42,644 bases of DNA from CAZAGT01 sp964484515 (GCA_964484515.1 CAZAGT010000004.1:1-42644), one strand, 5' to 3'. Positions 1-8,175 are shown, counted from the stretch's first letter. The notes: generated by a model from the sequence alone, not told the origin. Numbers and translations: made by a program.

Positions 1-99
1 TAGCTTTTTTGAATTGTAACAGATCACGTCTACATATTTATGACCGCATTAGTAAATACCCTAAACCGCCAACCTTGCTATGCGGGTACGCGGGGAAAT

Positions 100-250
100 C
101 ACCGCCCGCTTCAGGCGTCGCCCTGCGAGCTACGACCCGACAAGGCGCTCGCGCCGCAAAGACCGCAGAGAAAGAATATTCGCTTTCCTTTGCCGTTGAC
201 CTGCCGTCGCTCGAGCTATGGCCTGGCAAAGAGGACGGCAGAGGAAAAGC
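100..250 (-). repeat. Hairpin-family repeat, copy A, with an expanded loop
   Basis: On the minus strand the arms CTTTTCCTCTGCCGT and ACGGCAAAGGAAAG face each other. A tail rich in CTTTGCGG follows, ending in GAAGCGGGCGGTGA near 100-115. The same arm and tail layout recurs at 23991-24085 and 39610-39700. This copy carries about 25 extra bases in the loop. No gene is seen in the first 595 bases; besides this element they hold a weak TTGACA at 485-490, 18 bases from TACACC, that could serve the broken gene at 596. Confidence 0.55.
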
Positions 251-595
251 TTCAGCTTTGGCATATCATCTAACCTGCCTATGGGGCATCTCGATGAGAG
301 GAGCAGGTTAAAGACCTAAAGGTTTGCCGATTTTTGCTTTTCGGACTTTCATCCCGCTCGGGGCCCAGTGGAAAGCAAAAAGATAAGCCCTCTGCGCGCT
401 CAGCGTCTGGCGGTGAATACTTAAACTGCTACGAGGAAACGACAAAACCTCGTCGGAGTCAAGGAAATTGTCCATTCGACGGCATTGACAAAGTCCGTAC
501 TCAGGATTTACACCTAGCATCACCTTCACGAGGATGATACATCGCGGCATTTCAGATAGCGAAACCATTACAACCATGTTCACAGGAGAATCACT

Positions 596-937
596 ATGCG
601 AATCCACCACCGATTCCTGGCCTTTGTCCTCTTAGCCGCACTTATCACCGTGGTCCCTCCGAAATCCTTTGCCGGTCACTAGTAGCAGCTCTTTGCTGAG
701 GATGAGCCGCGTGTGGGAGAGGAACTGCTCGAGATGGGTGCGATGCCCTTTCCCTTTCCCCCCCGTCGGCAAATCATTGACGCCGATAAGGGTAGCGCCT
801 GCTTGGCTTGTCATCGGATGCCGTACCCAACAGCACGCGAAAAGGCCGCCGAGCAGGGGAAGATGGCCCTTTCCGCCATCCCTAACCACGCACCCTGGTG
901 CCTGGCGGCTGATGACGCCGACACCCCATCCCTTTAA
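596..937 (+). pseudogene. Broken c-type cytochrome-like N-terminal part
   Basis: An ATG at 596, after the ribosome-binding-like CAGGAGAATCACT, opens a clear signal peptide (basic start, hydrophobic LAFVLLAALITVV core, SFAG end). Two successive TAG codons at 680-685 then interrupt it. In the same frame the sequence continues as protein-like, with one haem-binding CLACH motif (about 808-822), until a TAA at 935-937. From about 912 the plus-1 frame takes over as a PD40 propeller. The simplest reading is one exported haem protein with a C-terminal beta propeller, broken by a double stop and a frameshift. Whether this is real decay or a consensus error in the assembly cannot be decided here. A separate small monohaem protein is less likely because of the tandem stops. 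Confidence 0.5.
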
Positions 938-1571
938 CAAACGAGATGGCGCATATAGCCCCGATGGGGACATGATCGCGTATTCCGTGAATCCCCTGCG
1001 GCAGGATTGGGATATCTGGACGATGGCGGCGGATGGATCCAACAGGCGCCCCCTGATCACTGGCCCCACCATGGATAGGGCCCAGGAGTGGTCGCCGGAC
1101 GGGAAGAGCATTGTGTTTCAGTCCGACCGGTCAGGAAACCTTGATATCTGGATCATGGATATCGGCAGCCGGGAATTGACTCAACTGACCAACCACTCTG
1201 CGAAGGACTCGGCACCGAGTTATTCCCCAAACGGCCGAGAGATCGCGTTTCAGTCCGATCGCAGCGGCAATAATGAGGTCTGGCTCCTGGAACTTCCTAC
1301 CGGGGAACTGAAGCAACTGACGGATCGCCCCGGGGTAGATGAGGACCCGGTCTTCGACCCTACAGGAGATAAGATCCTGTTCGTGTCGGAGCGGGAAGGG
1401 GGCAAGGACATCTTCGTCATGGATCGGGACGGAGCGGGCGAGTACGCCCTCACCGCTGATCCCTGGGAGGAGCAAGCACCACGTTGGAGCCCTGATGGAA
1501 AGAAGATCGCCTTCGACTCCGACCGGATGGGAAACTTTGATATCTGGGTTATTGAGGTGGAAGGGCCCTAA
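912..1571 (+). CDS. TolB-like PD40 beta-propeller protein (probably the 3' part of a broken gene)
   Basis: This frame encodes repeats of the PD40/WD40-like type found in TolB. The signatures SPDGDMIAY, SPDGKSIVFQSDR, SPNGREIAFQSDR, DPTGDKILFVS and SPDGKKIAFDSDR each precede a DIW/EVW/DIF strand about 40 residues apart, which gives about five blades. Such propellers are usually exported and bind peptides or ligands. No signal peptide lies in this frame and no good ribosome-binding site precedes the ATG at 912, so the natural N-terminus is probably the signal peptide and haem segment at 596-937. The frame stays open upstream to 669, but that part reads as shadow of the cytochrome frame. The propeller is well supported; a separate start is not. 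Confidence 0.65.
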   Translation: MTPTPHPFNKRDGAYSPDGDMIAYSVNPLRQDWDIWTMAADGSNRRPLITGPTMDRAQEWSPDGKSIVFQSDRSGNLDIWIMDIGSRELTQLTNHSAKDSAPSYSPNGREIAFQSDRSGNNEVWLLELPTGELKQLTDRPGVDEDPVFDPTGDKILFVSEREGGKDIFVMDRDGAGEYALTADPWEEQAPRWSPDGKKIAFDSDRMGNFDIWVIEVEGP

Positions 1572-1638
1572 GGCGGTTCGATATGTGAGATCATGTCCCG
1601 TGGGCCCCGATTCCTGAGGCGTGGCGCATGGCAGCCGG

Positions 1639-1725
1639 TCAGATCAGTTTGTGCAGATAAAAGACGATCAGTATCGTCAACACGGCAGTCATAGAGCAGA
1701 ACGTATTCTTGATAACCTCCGGCAT
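1639..1725 (-). CDS. Small single-pass membrane protein, 28 residues
   Basis: A 28-codon frame on the minus strand begins with ATG at 1725, six bases behind a strong AGGAGG at about 1731-1737. After a short polar start (MPEVIKNTF) it has a hydrophobic segment (TAVLTILIVFYL) and ends HKLI. The strong Shine-Dalgarno and single helix are typical of small membrane proteins. It is the last member of a minus-strand run that starts with the PilZ-TPR gene at 3175, but 244 bases separate it from the preceding 90-residue frame, so co-transcription is uncertain. No family is recognised. Confidence 0.45.
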   Translation of the reverse strand: MPEVIKNTFCSMTAVLTILIVFYLHKLI

Positions 1726-1969
1726 CAGATCCTCCTGGCAAACTCGTCTCCTCAGGTATCCTAGGCAAGATCCGTTCCATAGCGATGCGGCCCGCCGGGT
1801 GTGGGGTTATCGGGCTGATATTTGGACGCTATTTGAGCTAAAGGAGAGGTGCCCTCGAATTCCGAAGCGGGTTGAGGGGCATGAGAACGGTATTTTGGCG
1901 ACGACCGTTTGACACTCAAGGATGAGGTTGTTGCAGCAGGCAGGACCGGCTTTCTGATTCGATCGCCGG

Positions 1970-2242
1970 TTAGACTTGGGAGAGCAAGCTTTCCGTGACC
2001 TGGATGAGTAGTTCCAGTTGCGCTTTGTTGACGGCGAAATCCTTGCCTTGCCCGTAACCGCCTGGTGGGCGTTCGTACTTCGCGTAGTCTTTTCGCAGAT
2101 TCTCCAGGTGTTCCGTAAGGACCTCTTTTTGTTGGTGTTGAGGTAGGGACAGAAGATACGTGGTCGTCTCCACCTGAAGCTTTCCGCCGGCGAGACCCTC
2201 AACACGGAATAATCGCTGAGTCGCTTTTGCGCTTACTTCCAT
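1970..2242 (-). CDS. Hypothetical helical protein, 90 residues
   Basis: The frame opens with ATG at 2242 behind GGGAGCGTTAT. The product is soluble, has no signal peptide or cysteines, and looks mostly helical (PQHQQKEVLTEHLENLRKDYAKYER, then KAQLELLIQVTESLL). A Gly/Pro/Tyr-rich hinge (PPGGYGQG) separates the two helical parts. It follows the coiled-coil gene ending at 2290 by 47 bases on the same strand, so the two probably share a transcript with the PilZ-TPR gene. I recognise no family. Confidence 0.5.
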   Translation of the reverse strand: MEVSAKATQRLFRVEGLAGGKLQVETTTYLLSLPQHQQKEVLTEHLENLRKDYAKYERPPGGYGQGKDFAVNKAQLELLIQVTESLLSQV

Positions 2243-2289
2243 ATAACGCTCCCTTAGAGCTTGGCGATGCGTGGTGCTTCACCCCCGGG

Positions 2290-2550
2290 CTAGCGGTGGC
2301 CAAGCAAAACCATGCGCTCCTCTTGGGCCTCCTGCCTTTTCTTGTTCCACCATTCCCATTTGCCCTTGAGAAGCGCCAATTCCTCTTCCAAGCCCAAAAC
2401 CTCCCGGGAGTCCGCTTGGCGGCTGTCGGCCTGGAGCGTCTTGAGGCGTTGCTTTAGAGCCCGGACGGATTCCTTGATCGACTTCAATTTCGCCAAGGCC
2501 TCCCTTTCCTTTTCGGTCGGCACCTCTATTTTGCCCGGGCATCGATCCAT
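2290..2550 (-). CDS. Hypothetical coiled-coil protein, 86 residues
   Basis: From ATG at 2550 the product begins MDRCPGKIEVPTEKE and then runs as a highly charged heptad-like helix with repeated Leu/Lys/Glu (LAKLKSIKESVRALKQRLKTL, then LEEELALLKGKWEWW). It is probably a two-helix coiled coil. The frame stays open upstream to an ATG at 2628, but that extension is low-complexity in character. A GTGGGG sits eight or so bases before 2550, so 2550 is preferred. The PilZ-TPR stop lies at 2645, giving tight same-strand spacing. Function is unknown; scaffold or adaptor roles would be speculation. Confidence 0.5.
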   Translation of the reverse strand: MDRCPGKIEVPTEKEREALAKLKSIKESVRALKQRLKTLQADSRQADSREVLGLEEELALLKGKWEWWNKKRQEAQEERMVLLGHR

Positions 2551-2644
2551 GCGATTACCCCACGAGATAACGGCGACATGGGGGCATGCCGCGACGTTGG
2601 TGCGTCTAGATGTATGGCTCCTCATCAAGACGTTGTGAGCACAC

Positions 2645-3175
2645 TCACCACCCGATTCCCTTTTTCGACAAGAGCTCCTGTGCCCTGTGGTGCCCCTGCC
2701 GAGCCGCCAGCTTGAGGTCTTCGACCGCGGCCTCCTGGTTCCCGGCCTTGTGGTGGGCCAACCCGCGATTCAAGTAGGCCGCATCGTTTTGGGGATCGAG
2801 TCCTATGGCGTTTGTGAGGGCTTGAATCGCTTCTTGGAAGTTGCCCGTCTCAGTCAACTTGCGTCCTTTCACGAGCCAGTCTTCAGATGTCAGAACGAAT
2901 CTGAGTCCCGCCCTCGTGAGTCCGCGGCTCCCTTCCCATACGAACCAGACGACAACCGCCTTTCGGACTACAGGTTTTCCTCCGTCGTCCTCCATCAAGA
3001 GCTCGATCTCTTGATTCATCTGCAGGGGCTCTTCAATGTCGATCTTCAATCCGCCCTCAGAAATGTCAATGAGCCTTGCCTGATACTCTGAGCCGGACCA
3101 TCTGCACTGGACAAAGCGATCCGTTACTTCCATTCTCTTAAATGCCCTTCTTTCACGCCGCTTGCGTCCGATCAT
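2645..3175 (-). CDS. PilZ domain protein with C-terminal TPR repeats
   Basis: Residues about 5-100 form a PilZ domain, the common c-di-GMP receptor. An arginine-rich RRERRAFKR stretch supplies the RxxxR motif and DISEGG supplies the D/NxSxxG motif. Residues about 103-172 carry two tetratricopeptide repeats (LVKGRKLTETGNFQEAIQAL and AAYLNRGLAHHKAGNQEAAV), which mediate protein contacts. The 176-residue product has no membrane segment. It should be a cytoplasmic adaptor whose TPR surface is switched by c-di-GMP. It heads a minus-strand run of small unknown genes (2550, 2242, perhaps 1725). A GGEEF diguanylate cyclase occurs elsewhere in the window at 34786-36108. Ligand binding is inferred from motifs only. 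Confidence 0.85.
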   Translation of the reverse strand: MIGRKRRERRAFKRMEVTDRFVQCRWSGSEYQARLIDISEGGLKIDIEEPLQMNQEIELLMEDDGGKPVVRKAVVVWFVWEGSRGLTRAGLRFVLTSEDWLVKGRKLTETGNFQEAIQALTNAIGLDPQNDAAYLNRGLAHHKAGNQEAAVEDLKLAARQGHHRAQELLSKKGIGW

Positions 3176-3288
3176 TCGATTTCTTGGGCCCTTTGACGAC
3201 GGTCTACGGCAGACCCATGCTGCGACTTAGATCACAATACCGTACGCCGGTCACCAAACCTGAATCCGTATTCGTTCATGATCTCCGT

Positions 3289-3517
3289 TGAGGCTGTCGG
3301 AAAGCACCAATCTGTCCCGATGGCATCGGGATTCCCCTCATCCCTCGTCACTGCGGCGTACTTCCATGTACGCCTCATTCCTCGTCATTTCTTTACCTTC
3401 ACTTCGCTCGGCTCAGTCTCCACCCCTTCGGGGTGGGCCCCCGGTTTCGTCCCGCTCGAAGAGAGCGGGATGGACATCTTCCATCAGCCTCAGAGAAATC
3501 GGTTTTTCGACAGTCTC
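3289..3517 (-). repeat. MITE-like element R, copy 1 (subtype I)
   Basis: About 229 bp, bounded by GAGGCTGTCGGAAA on one side and TTTTTCGACAGTCTC on the other, which are imperfect inverted repeats of each other. Read on the minus strand it matches the copies at 20617-20848, 21544-21764 and 42553-42644: terminal GCTGTCGAAAA, CTGAGGCTGATGGAAAATGTCC, a CCCGCTCTCTTCGAGCGGG hairpin (subtype I only), a GGGGACCCGCC/CCCCGAAGGGG GC-rich block, a TGAGGCGTAC...GTACGCCGCAG palindrome, and the other terminus. No transposase is encoded. Confidence 0.85.
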
Positions 3518-3591
3518 GTTAGAGGGTCACGAGCTCCAAACGTCCTCCTTGGTCAGCTCGTTTTCAGGAAGAAACAGGAGTCAGCGCCTCC

Positions 3592-3735
3592 TCTTGCTGC
3601 GTGGCGGCCAAGTTTGATCAACCTGGAAACTTCCTGAACGTAGTACTCGAATTTGACATTTTGAGATTGTTCGACAGCTGTTCGAGTTAAGGTATCAAAG
3701 ATCTCCTTTCATGGAGTTTCATACGAGGAGTAATT
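3592..3735 (+). repeat. Structured ~140 bp element E, copy 1
   Basis: This stretch matches 14501-14640 on the same strand over its whole length with scattered differences. Shared blocks are CGTGGCGGCC, TTTGATC, GGAAACTTC, CTCGAATTTGACATTTTGA, TTCGA...GTTCGAG, AAGGTATCAA and ATCTCCTTTCATG. A CTCGAA ... TTCGAG pairing is kept in both. The remaining intergenic DNA from 3736 to 4397 shows no credible gene. Confidence 0.75.
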
Positions 3736-4020
3736 GGGATGCGATAGACGTGGAATTATACCGTGAAGGAAAGCCAAAAATCAAACAACCTTCGCCATAG
3801 CGTGCCAGACCTCCTCGCATATCCGTTTCGAGGCAGGCAAAGGCAGCTTTTTGGGTTTTGCTTGTCAAAAACATGACATCTGGTAGCCCGCCGAGGAATG
3901 GAGAGCGCCCTATCTCCGGGTATAACAATACACAGAAATAGGAGTCACCGTTTGGAAAATCACATTTCGCTATAGAGCAAGTCCGCACGAGGATCTTCAA
4001 TAGAGGCGTAAAGGCTCTCG

Positions 4021-4047
4021 GGTTTGAGGCTTGAGGTCTGAGGTTGG
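4021..4047 (+). repeat. TTTGAGG purine-rich tract, copy 1
   Basis: A short imperfect tandem of TTTGAGG/CTTGAGG/TCTGAGG units. Similar tracts lie at 17249-17275, 28342-28370 and 33231-33274, each in an intergenic region on the plus strand, several followed by a CTCG..CCTCGTACC-type segment. Function unknown. Confidence 0.6.
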
Positions 4048-4397
4048 CGGAAAAGACAAAAGACTACAAGGTAGTTTTTGCTTCTTTCCTTCTTTTGCCT
4101 TCAACCTATTTTCGCTGATTGTACGTGGAACCCGCAGTCTTCGACCCTAAGGCCACTTTCGCCGGAGCTCAGGTCGAAAGCTGAATCCATGGGGTAATTC
4201 CATAATTATGGGACTAAAAGGAGAAAAGGGGCCGTTATGGCGCGAAGCTCGTTAACTGGCCAATATTAATAGTGTTTATCCTCCTTCCGGCGGCATAGAT
4301 CTTGCTGCGTAGTCTTGGGCACGACCAGGGCATTGCTCAAAGCAACGTCTTCCGGACGCTATCCAGCGCAAAATCCCGCGCATCTGAGGGAATAGCC

Positions 4398-5255
4398 ATG
4401 GCTAAGGTCATCTTGGCACTCAAAAACCGGGTCCTTAAAGAGTATTCCTTGCAGAAGACGAGCATACCCATCGGCCGGCAATGGGACAACAGCATTGTCT
4501 TGGACGATCTGAAGGTATCAGGATACCATGCCAAGATGGATCGGATTGGAGCGGATTATATCTTAACGGATTTACAGAGCACGAACGGGACACTCGTCAA
4601 CGGCAGGAAGATCCTCTCCCATAAGCTCATGCACGGTGACAATATCCTGATCGGAGAACACAGCCTCCTCTTCATTGCCTCAGGCAAAGCGATGGCCGAT
4701 GCGGGAGAGGAGAATCCCCTCGGAAAGACGGTCGTCATGACCAAGCCGCAGATGCGTGCCGAGCCGATTCAGGCGGAGACAAGCCGCCCGCCGCCGAGTC
4801 GAATTCCCGCCGCCCGGCGGCGCCCCTCCAAAACCCTTCCTGTCCTGCTCGCGGGCATTGTGCTGATCATGGGTGGCGGCCTGTTTTTGACCTATGAATC
4901 CATCTTCATGAAGGGGCTTTCCCCACCCCGTGAACGTCCGGTCCAGAAGAGCCATCCCGTGGCCATCCCCGAAAAGAAAGAGACGGCCGCGGAGGTTACC
5001 GAAAACATCGCCCGAGAAACGGTGCCTCTGGCTTCGGAACAGCTGACACCGGAAACGGAAGACGAGTCGTCGTCCTTCAAGTTGGAGATGATTGCATGGT
5101 CGGAGAACGCCAAGAGTCGATTTGCCGTCGTGAACGGCCGAATCGTGCGAGTTGGAACAGCGATTGAGGGCGCGCTCGTAGAGGAGATCGGCAAGGCACA
5201 CGTGGCTCTTCGTTCAGAAGGACGGCAATGGAAAATTCGAATCGCAGATGAGTAG
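4398..5255 (+). CDS. FHA domain protein with one membrane helix and a GspB-like C-terminal domain
   Basis: Residues 1-95 form a forkhead-associated domain, which binds phosphothreonine peptides. The signatures are IPIGRQWDNSIVLDD, VSGYHA and LQSTNGTLVNG. A Pro/Arg-rich linker leads to one membrane helix (about 167-185, LPVLLAGIVLIMGGGLFLTY). An acidic linker follows, then a compact domain (LEMIAWSENAKSRFAVVNG, IVRVGTAIEGALVEEI) like the periplasmic domain of type II secretion protein B. This places a cytoplasmic phosphopeptide sensor across the inner membrane from a secretin- or pilus-associated module. ATG at 4398 is chosen because GAGGGA precedes it and the FHA fold begins at once; the frame stays open upstream to 4302. 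No secretion genes lie nearby. FHA is certain; the GspB likeness is from sequence pattern only. Confidence 0.85.
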   Translation: MAKVILALKNRVLKEYSLQKTSIPIGRQWDNSIVLDDLKVSGYHAKMDRIGADYILTDLQSTNGTLVNGRKILSHKLMHGDNILIGEHSLLFIASGKAMADAGEENPLGKTVVMTKPQMRAEPIQAETSRPPPSRIPAARRRPSKTLPVLLAGIVLIMGGGLFLTYESIFMKGLSPPRERPVQKSHPVAIPEKKETAAEVTENIARETVPLASEQLTPETEDESSSFKLEMIAWSENAKSRFAVVNGRIVRVGTAIEGALVEEIGKAHVALRSEGRQWKIRIADE

Positions 5256-5322
5256 GCCTTGCATGCGAACCCCGCAGAACATACATGGTTGCGGTCATTT
5301 AGATTTTGGTGATTCGATATTG

Positions 5323-5361
5323 CCCTTCGACTCTGCTCAGGACCGTGAGCCTGTCGAACCG
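5323..5361 (+). repeat. TTCGAC/GTCGAA short hairpin repeat, copy 1
   Basis: CCTTCGACTCTGCTCAG followed by GACCGTGAGCCTGTCGAACC. A near-identical unit occurs at 30221-30258. The ends pair (GGTTCGACAGGCTCA against TTCGAC...GCTCAG), giving an imperfect REP-like hairpin. Confidence 0.65.
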
Positions 5362-5477
5362 TTTCGAGTTTCGGATTTCGTGCCTCGATCTTGTGAAATC
5401 AAGACAGAAGCGTTTTATGCATCCATACAGGCTGCTTCCTAAAAGCCACTTGCTGTAAGATGGACTCCCGAAGATCG

Positions 5478-6923
5478 TCAAAGACCGCAAATGTCAAGTG
5501 CGTAGGATTTGTTCGCTTCGAGGTCAGCCAGGCGCGTGATCATGATCTTTTGGGCTTGTGGAGAGCCGGCGCCGTGAACAGATTCAGTCAGGTAAGATAC
5601 TGCCCCCGTACCTAGGGTTATGTTTTCAATCAAACGCAATAGACGAATACGCCTCTCCGCATCCACCCCCGATTTCCCCACCAAATACTTCCTAAGGTAG
5701 CCCCCGATATCGGGATTATCCTTGTCCGCCAGTGACGGCATGGTCACCAGGAGTCCGCCGGCGATGTCTTGGGCCAGGCGAGAAATCTCGAAGGGATAGC
5801 GCGTAACATTGAGCTTGCAGACGTTAGCCAAAAGAGGGTCAACGGCGCAGGCTCCGCTCGGCGTCCGGTAGCCCCTGCCGGCGGCCGCTAACGCGCCAGC
5901 GTGGAGGGTCTCATTGAGGTGGATCATCTCTGCCAGTTTGTCTTTGACATGGGCTGCGGACTGCGTGCCCTGTGCTTCGGCAATAGCGGCCGTGGCTCCG
6001 ATCAAGACGTCTCCGACGCCGACCTTGCAGCCGCCGTAACTGGTTCGATGGTGAGCCGCGAACAACTCCACAAGGCGGCCTGCCATCGTATACTCACCCT
6101 TCAGAAAGATTCTTTCTTCGGGCACGAGGACGTCCTCAAAGACCACGATGGCCTCACATCCACCGTAAAACATATTCCCGATGTCCGCCTGGTTTTCCTC
6201 GAGGCGACGCGCATCAGAAGGTTGGCGGCCATAGATGAAGGTGATGCCCTCTGTGTCCGCAGGCACGGCAAATGCCACGGCGTAATCGCGGTCCGCCTCC
6301 TGGAGCGCCCGGGTGGGCATCACGATAATTTCGTGGGAGTTCACAGCTCCCGTGGTGTGGAGCTTGGCCCCCCGTACAACGATGCCACCCTTCTTCTCCT
6401 CGACGATGTGTACATATTGATCCTTATCCACCTGCCTGGAGGGTGGAAGACTCCGGTCCCCTTTGCTATCCGTCATGCATGCTGCCGGAACCAGATCATG
6501 GGATTGGATATACTTCAGGTAGTCTACATAGCGCTCATGATAATGGGTGCCGAATGATTGATCCGTATCATAGGTAATCGCATAGACACTATTAAGGCAG
6601 TCCATGCCGGCACATCGTTGGAAACAACAGGCCGTCCTACGGCCCATCTCCCGGAGCATGAGGATCTTCTGTTGAATGTCGTCGAGGCTGTGCTGGATGT
6701 GAGTGAATCGATTGATGGTCTCTCCCGTAAGGTGAGATTGGGCGGTAAAGAGGGGGCTCATATCCGCTTGGTGGGCGCAACGATACGTTTCACCCAATGC
6801 CATCGCCGCCGGCTTAGAGATCGGGTGGTCCACGACGCTGTCAACCTCTTGTCCCTGGATGAACACCCGATGGTCCAGTCCTCTGAGACTTTCAATGTAT
6901 TCATCATGAGTCATGAGTGCCAT
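5478..6923 (-). CDS. abfD: 4-hydroxybutyryl-CoA dehydratase / vinylacetyl-CoA isomerase family protein
   Basis: This 481-residue protein belongs to the 4-hydroxyphenylacetate 3-hydroxylase fold group and matches the 4-hydroxybutyryl-CoA dehydratase branch. That enzyme uses a [4Fe-4S] cluster and FAD to convert 4-hydroxybutyryl-CoA to crotonyl-CoA by a radical mechanism. The characterised cluster ligands C99, C103, H292 and C299 have counterparts here at C100, C104, H292 and C299 (CCFQRC and HHRTSYGGC). The enzyme acts in 4-aminobutyrate fermentation and in 3-hydroxypropionate/4-hydroxybutyrate-type carbon cycles. ATG at 6923 follows GGAGGGTTTCGT. No 4-hydroxybutyrate CoA-transferase or dehydrogenase is adjacent, so the exact substrate is open; the neighbour upstream is pcm. 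Conserved ligands argue for a true dehydratase rather than a hydroxylase. Confidence 0.88.
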   Translation of the reverse strand: MALMTHDEYIESLRGLDHRVFIQGQEVDSVVDHPISKPAAMALGETYRCAHQADMSPLFTAQSHLTGETINRFTHIQHSLDDIQQKILMLREMGRRTACCFQRCAGMDCLNSVYAITYDTDQSFGTHYHERYVDYLKYIQSHDLVPAACMTDSKGDRSLPPSRQVDKDQYVHIVEEKKGGIVVRGAKLHTTGAVNSHEIIVMPTRALQEADRDYAVAFAVPADTEGITFIYGRQPSDARRLEENQADIGNMFYGGCEAIVVFEDVLVPEERIFLKGEYTMAGRLVELFAAHHRTSYGGCKVGVGDVLIGATAAIAEAQGTQSAAHVKDKLAEMIHLNETLHAGALAAAGRGYRTPSGACAVDPLLANVCKLNVTRYPFEISRLAQDIAGGLLVTMPSLADKDNPDIGGYLRKYLVGKSGVDAERRIRLLRLIENITLGTGAVSYLTESVHGAGSPQAQKIMITRLADLEANKSYALDICGL

Positions 6924-7070
6924 ACGAAACCCTCCACGAAGTGGTCTAAACCCTCATTGAGCGAAGGTGATCAAAAAGCACGAGTGAAAAGAAACCGGGG
7001 ATTGGTGGTCAGGGGACAGGGATTGGGAGCATCCTCAGACTGACCCCTGAAAGCTAAAGGCTGAGCGCTC

Positions 7071-7095
7071 CCTGATTGTGCTTCGCTCAATCAGG
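7071..7095 (-). terminator. Stem-loop between pcm and abfD
   Basis: CCTGATTG and CAATCAGG are perfect 8-bp arms around a 9-base loop, just after the pcm stop on the minus strand. No T-run follows, so it may be a processing or weak termination signal. A GAGCGCTC palindrome lies beside it. Confidence 0.35.
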
Positions 7096-7100
7096 CACTC

Positions 7101-7748
7101 CTATTCCTTCCAGCCATATACGCCGATGAGATCTACGAAGCGGCAGCCTCCATAGTCCTCTTCCTCGAAATCATCCTTTTCTCTTTTGACCCTGATCAGC
7201 TCTTGGCTGAATCTGTCTCCTATCGGAACGATCATCCGGCCGCCATCGGCCAATTGTTCCAACAGAGGCTTGGGGATCTCCGGTGCGCCGGCTGTAACAA
7301 TGATGGCATCAAAGGGCTCATATTCCCTCCAACCGAGCGTGCCGTCAAAGGCCTTCATGACAACATTCGCGTAGCCGAGCTCGGCTAGAAGCCGGCGGGC
7401 CTTCTCCATGAGCGGCCTGATTCTCTCGATGGTGTAAACCCTTGCGGCCAACTCGGCAAGTATTGCTGTCTGATAGCCGCTGCCGGTCCCGACTTCAAGG
7501 ACCCGATCCTCTCCGCCAAGTTCAAGGGCCTCTGTCATAAGGGCCACGATATAGGGCTGCGAAATGGTCTGCTTATGCCCGATGGGGAGCGGGTGATCGC
7601 TATAGGCCTCCCCGATCAGGGCCTCCTCGACGAAGAGGTGTCGCTGGATCTTTCCCATGGCCTGGAGTACATTCTTGTCTCTGATTCCACGTGCAACCAG
7701 TTGATTCTTGACCATCTTATCCCTGGCCAATTGGTAGTCGTGACCCAT
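7101..7748 (-). CDS. pcm: Protein-L-isoaspartate O-methyltransferase
   Basis: A 215-residue cytoplasmic SAM-dependent methyltransferase that marks L-isoaspartyl residues in aged proteins for repair. The family signatures are present in order: MVKNQLVARGI, QRHLFVEEAL, DHPLPIGHKQTISQPYIVALM (substrate region), the SAM loop VLEVGTGSGYQTAILA, the acidic VYTIER, and DAIIVTAGAPEIPKPLLEQL. Length matches bacterial Pcm. ATG at 7748 has only a weak AGAGAAA ahead of it but fits the family N-terminus. It lies upstream of the abfD homologue on the same strand with 177 bases between, so they may or may not be co-transcribed. A functional link between the two is not apparent. Confidence 0.95.
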   Translation of the reverse strand: MGHDYQLARDKMVKNQLVARGIRDKNVLQAMGKIQRHLFVEEALIGEAYSDHPLPIGHKQTISQPYIVALMTEALELGGEDRVLEVGTGSGYQTAILAELAARVYTIERIRPLMEKARRLLAELGYANVVMKAFDGTLGWREYEPFDAIIVTAGAPEIPKPLLEQLADGGRMIVPIGDRFSQELIRVKREKDDFEEEDYGGCRFVDLIGVYGWKE

Positions 7749-8175
7749 CGATTTTCTCTTCGTCGTGAGGCCTTATCCTAAAGGCACGCGCTGAAAAACA
7801 TTACTGGTTTCCGAATGTTAACTAATAGCATAGAAGGACGGCGCTTGTAAACCCGAGCAACTCGAGCCACAAGGGGTGCGCCGTTCGCCCCAGCGAGATT
7901 CTGCACCGATTTGATTCGCTCTCACAAAGCGGCTGTGGTAAAGGAGGAATATATTTTGGGACAGCGGCCAGGGCCATGACTGTATCACGCGTCTTCGAAG
8001 AAACGGAAGATCCTGAAAGGTTGCTTCAGATTCGAATGGAGTTGTTGGGCCCTCATCTTCCCCGGGATAACTTCATGAGCCATCCAGACGCCGTTATCTT
8101 GTGCATAAAGCGTTCATCGTTTCTGCTCCTGGACGGCCTAATGGACGCCCATTTCGAGGCCCTTTGAAGGAAGGG
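7749..8175. other. Intergenic region without a supported gene
   Basis: These 427 bases lie between divergently read pcm (minus) and the amidohydrolase (plus). A 63-codon frame at 7976-8167 lacks a ribosome-binding site and family resemblance. Both genes must have their promoters here, but I see no convincing -35/-10 pair. Confidence 0.4.

Noticed and set aside
3719..4000. 93-codon minus frame in the 3.2-4.4 kb gap
   Set aside because: No ribosome-binding site, no recognisable domain, overlaps the end of repeat element E.
4317..4342. Possible sigma-54 site (TTGGGCACG ... TTGC) before the FHA gene
   Set aside because: The spacing between the GG and GC elements is about five bases too long for a -24/-12 promoter.
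7976..8167. 63-codon plus frame before the amidohydrolase
   Set aside because: No ribosome-binding site and overlaps the amidohydrolase start region in another frame.
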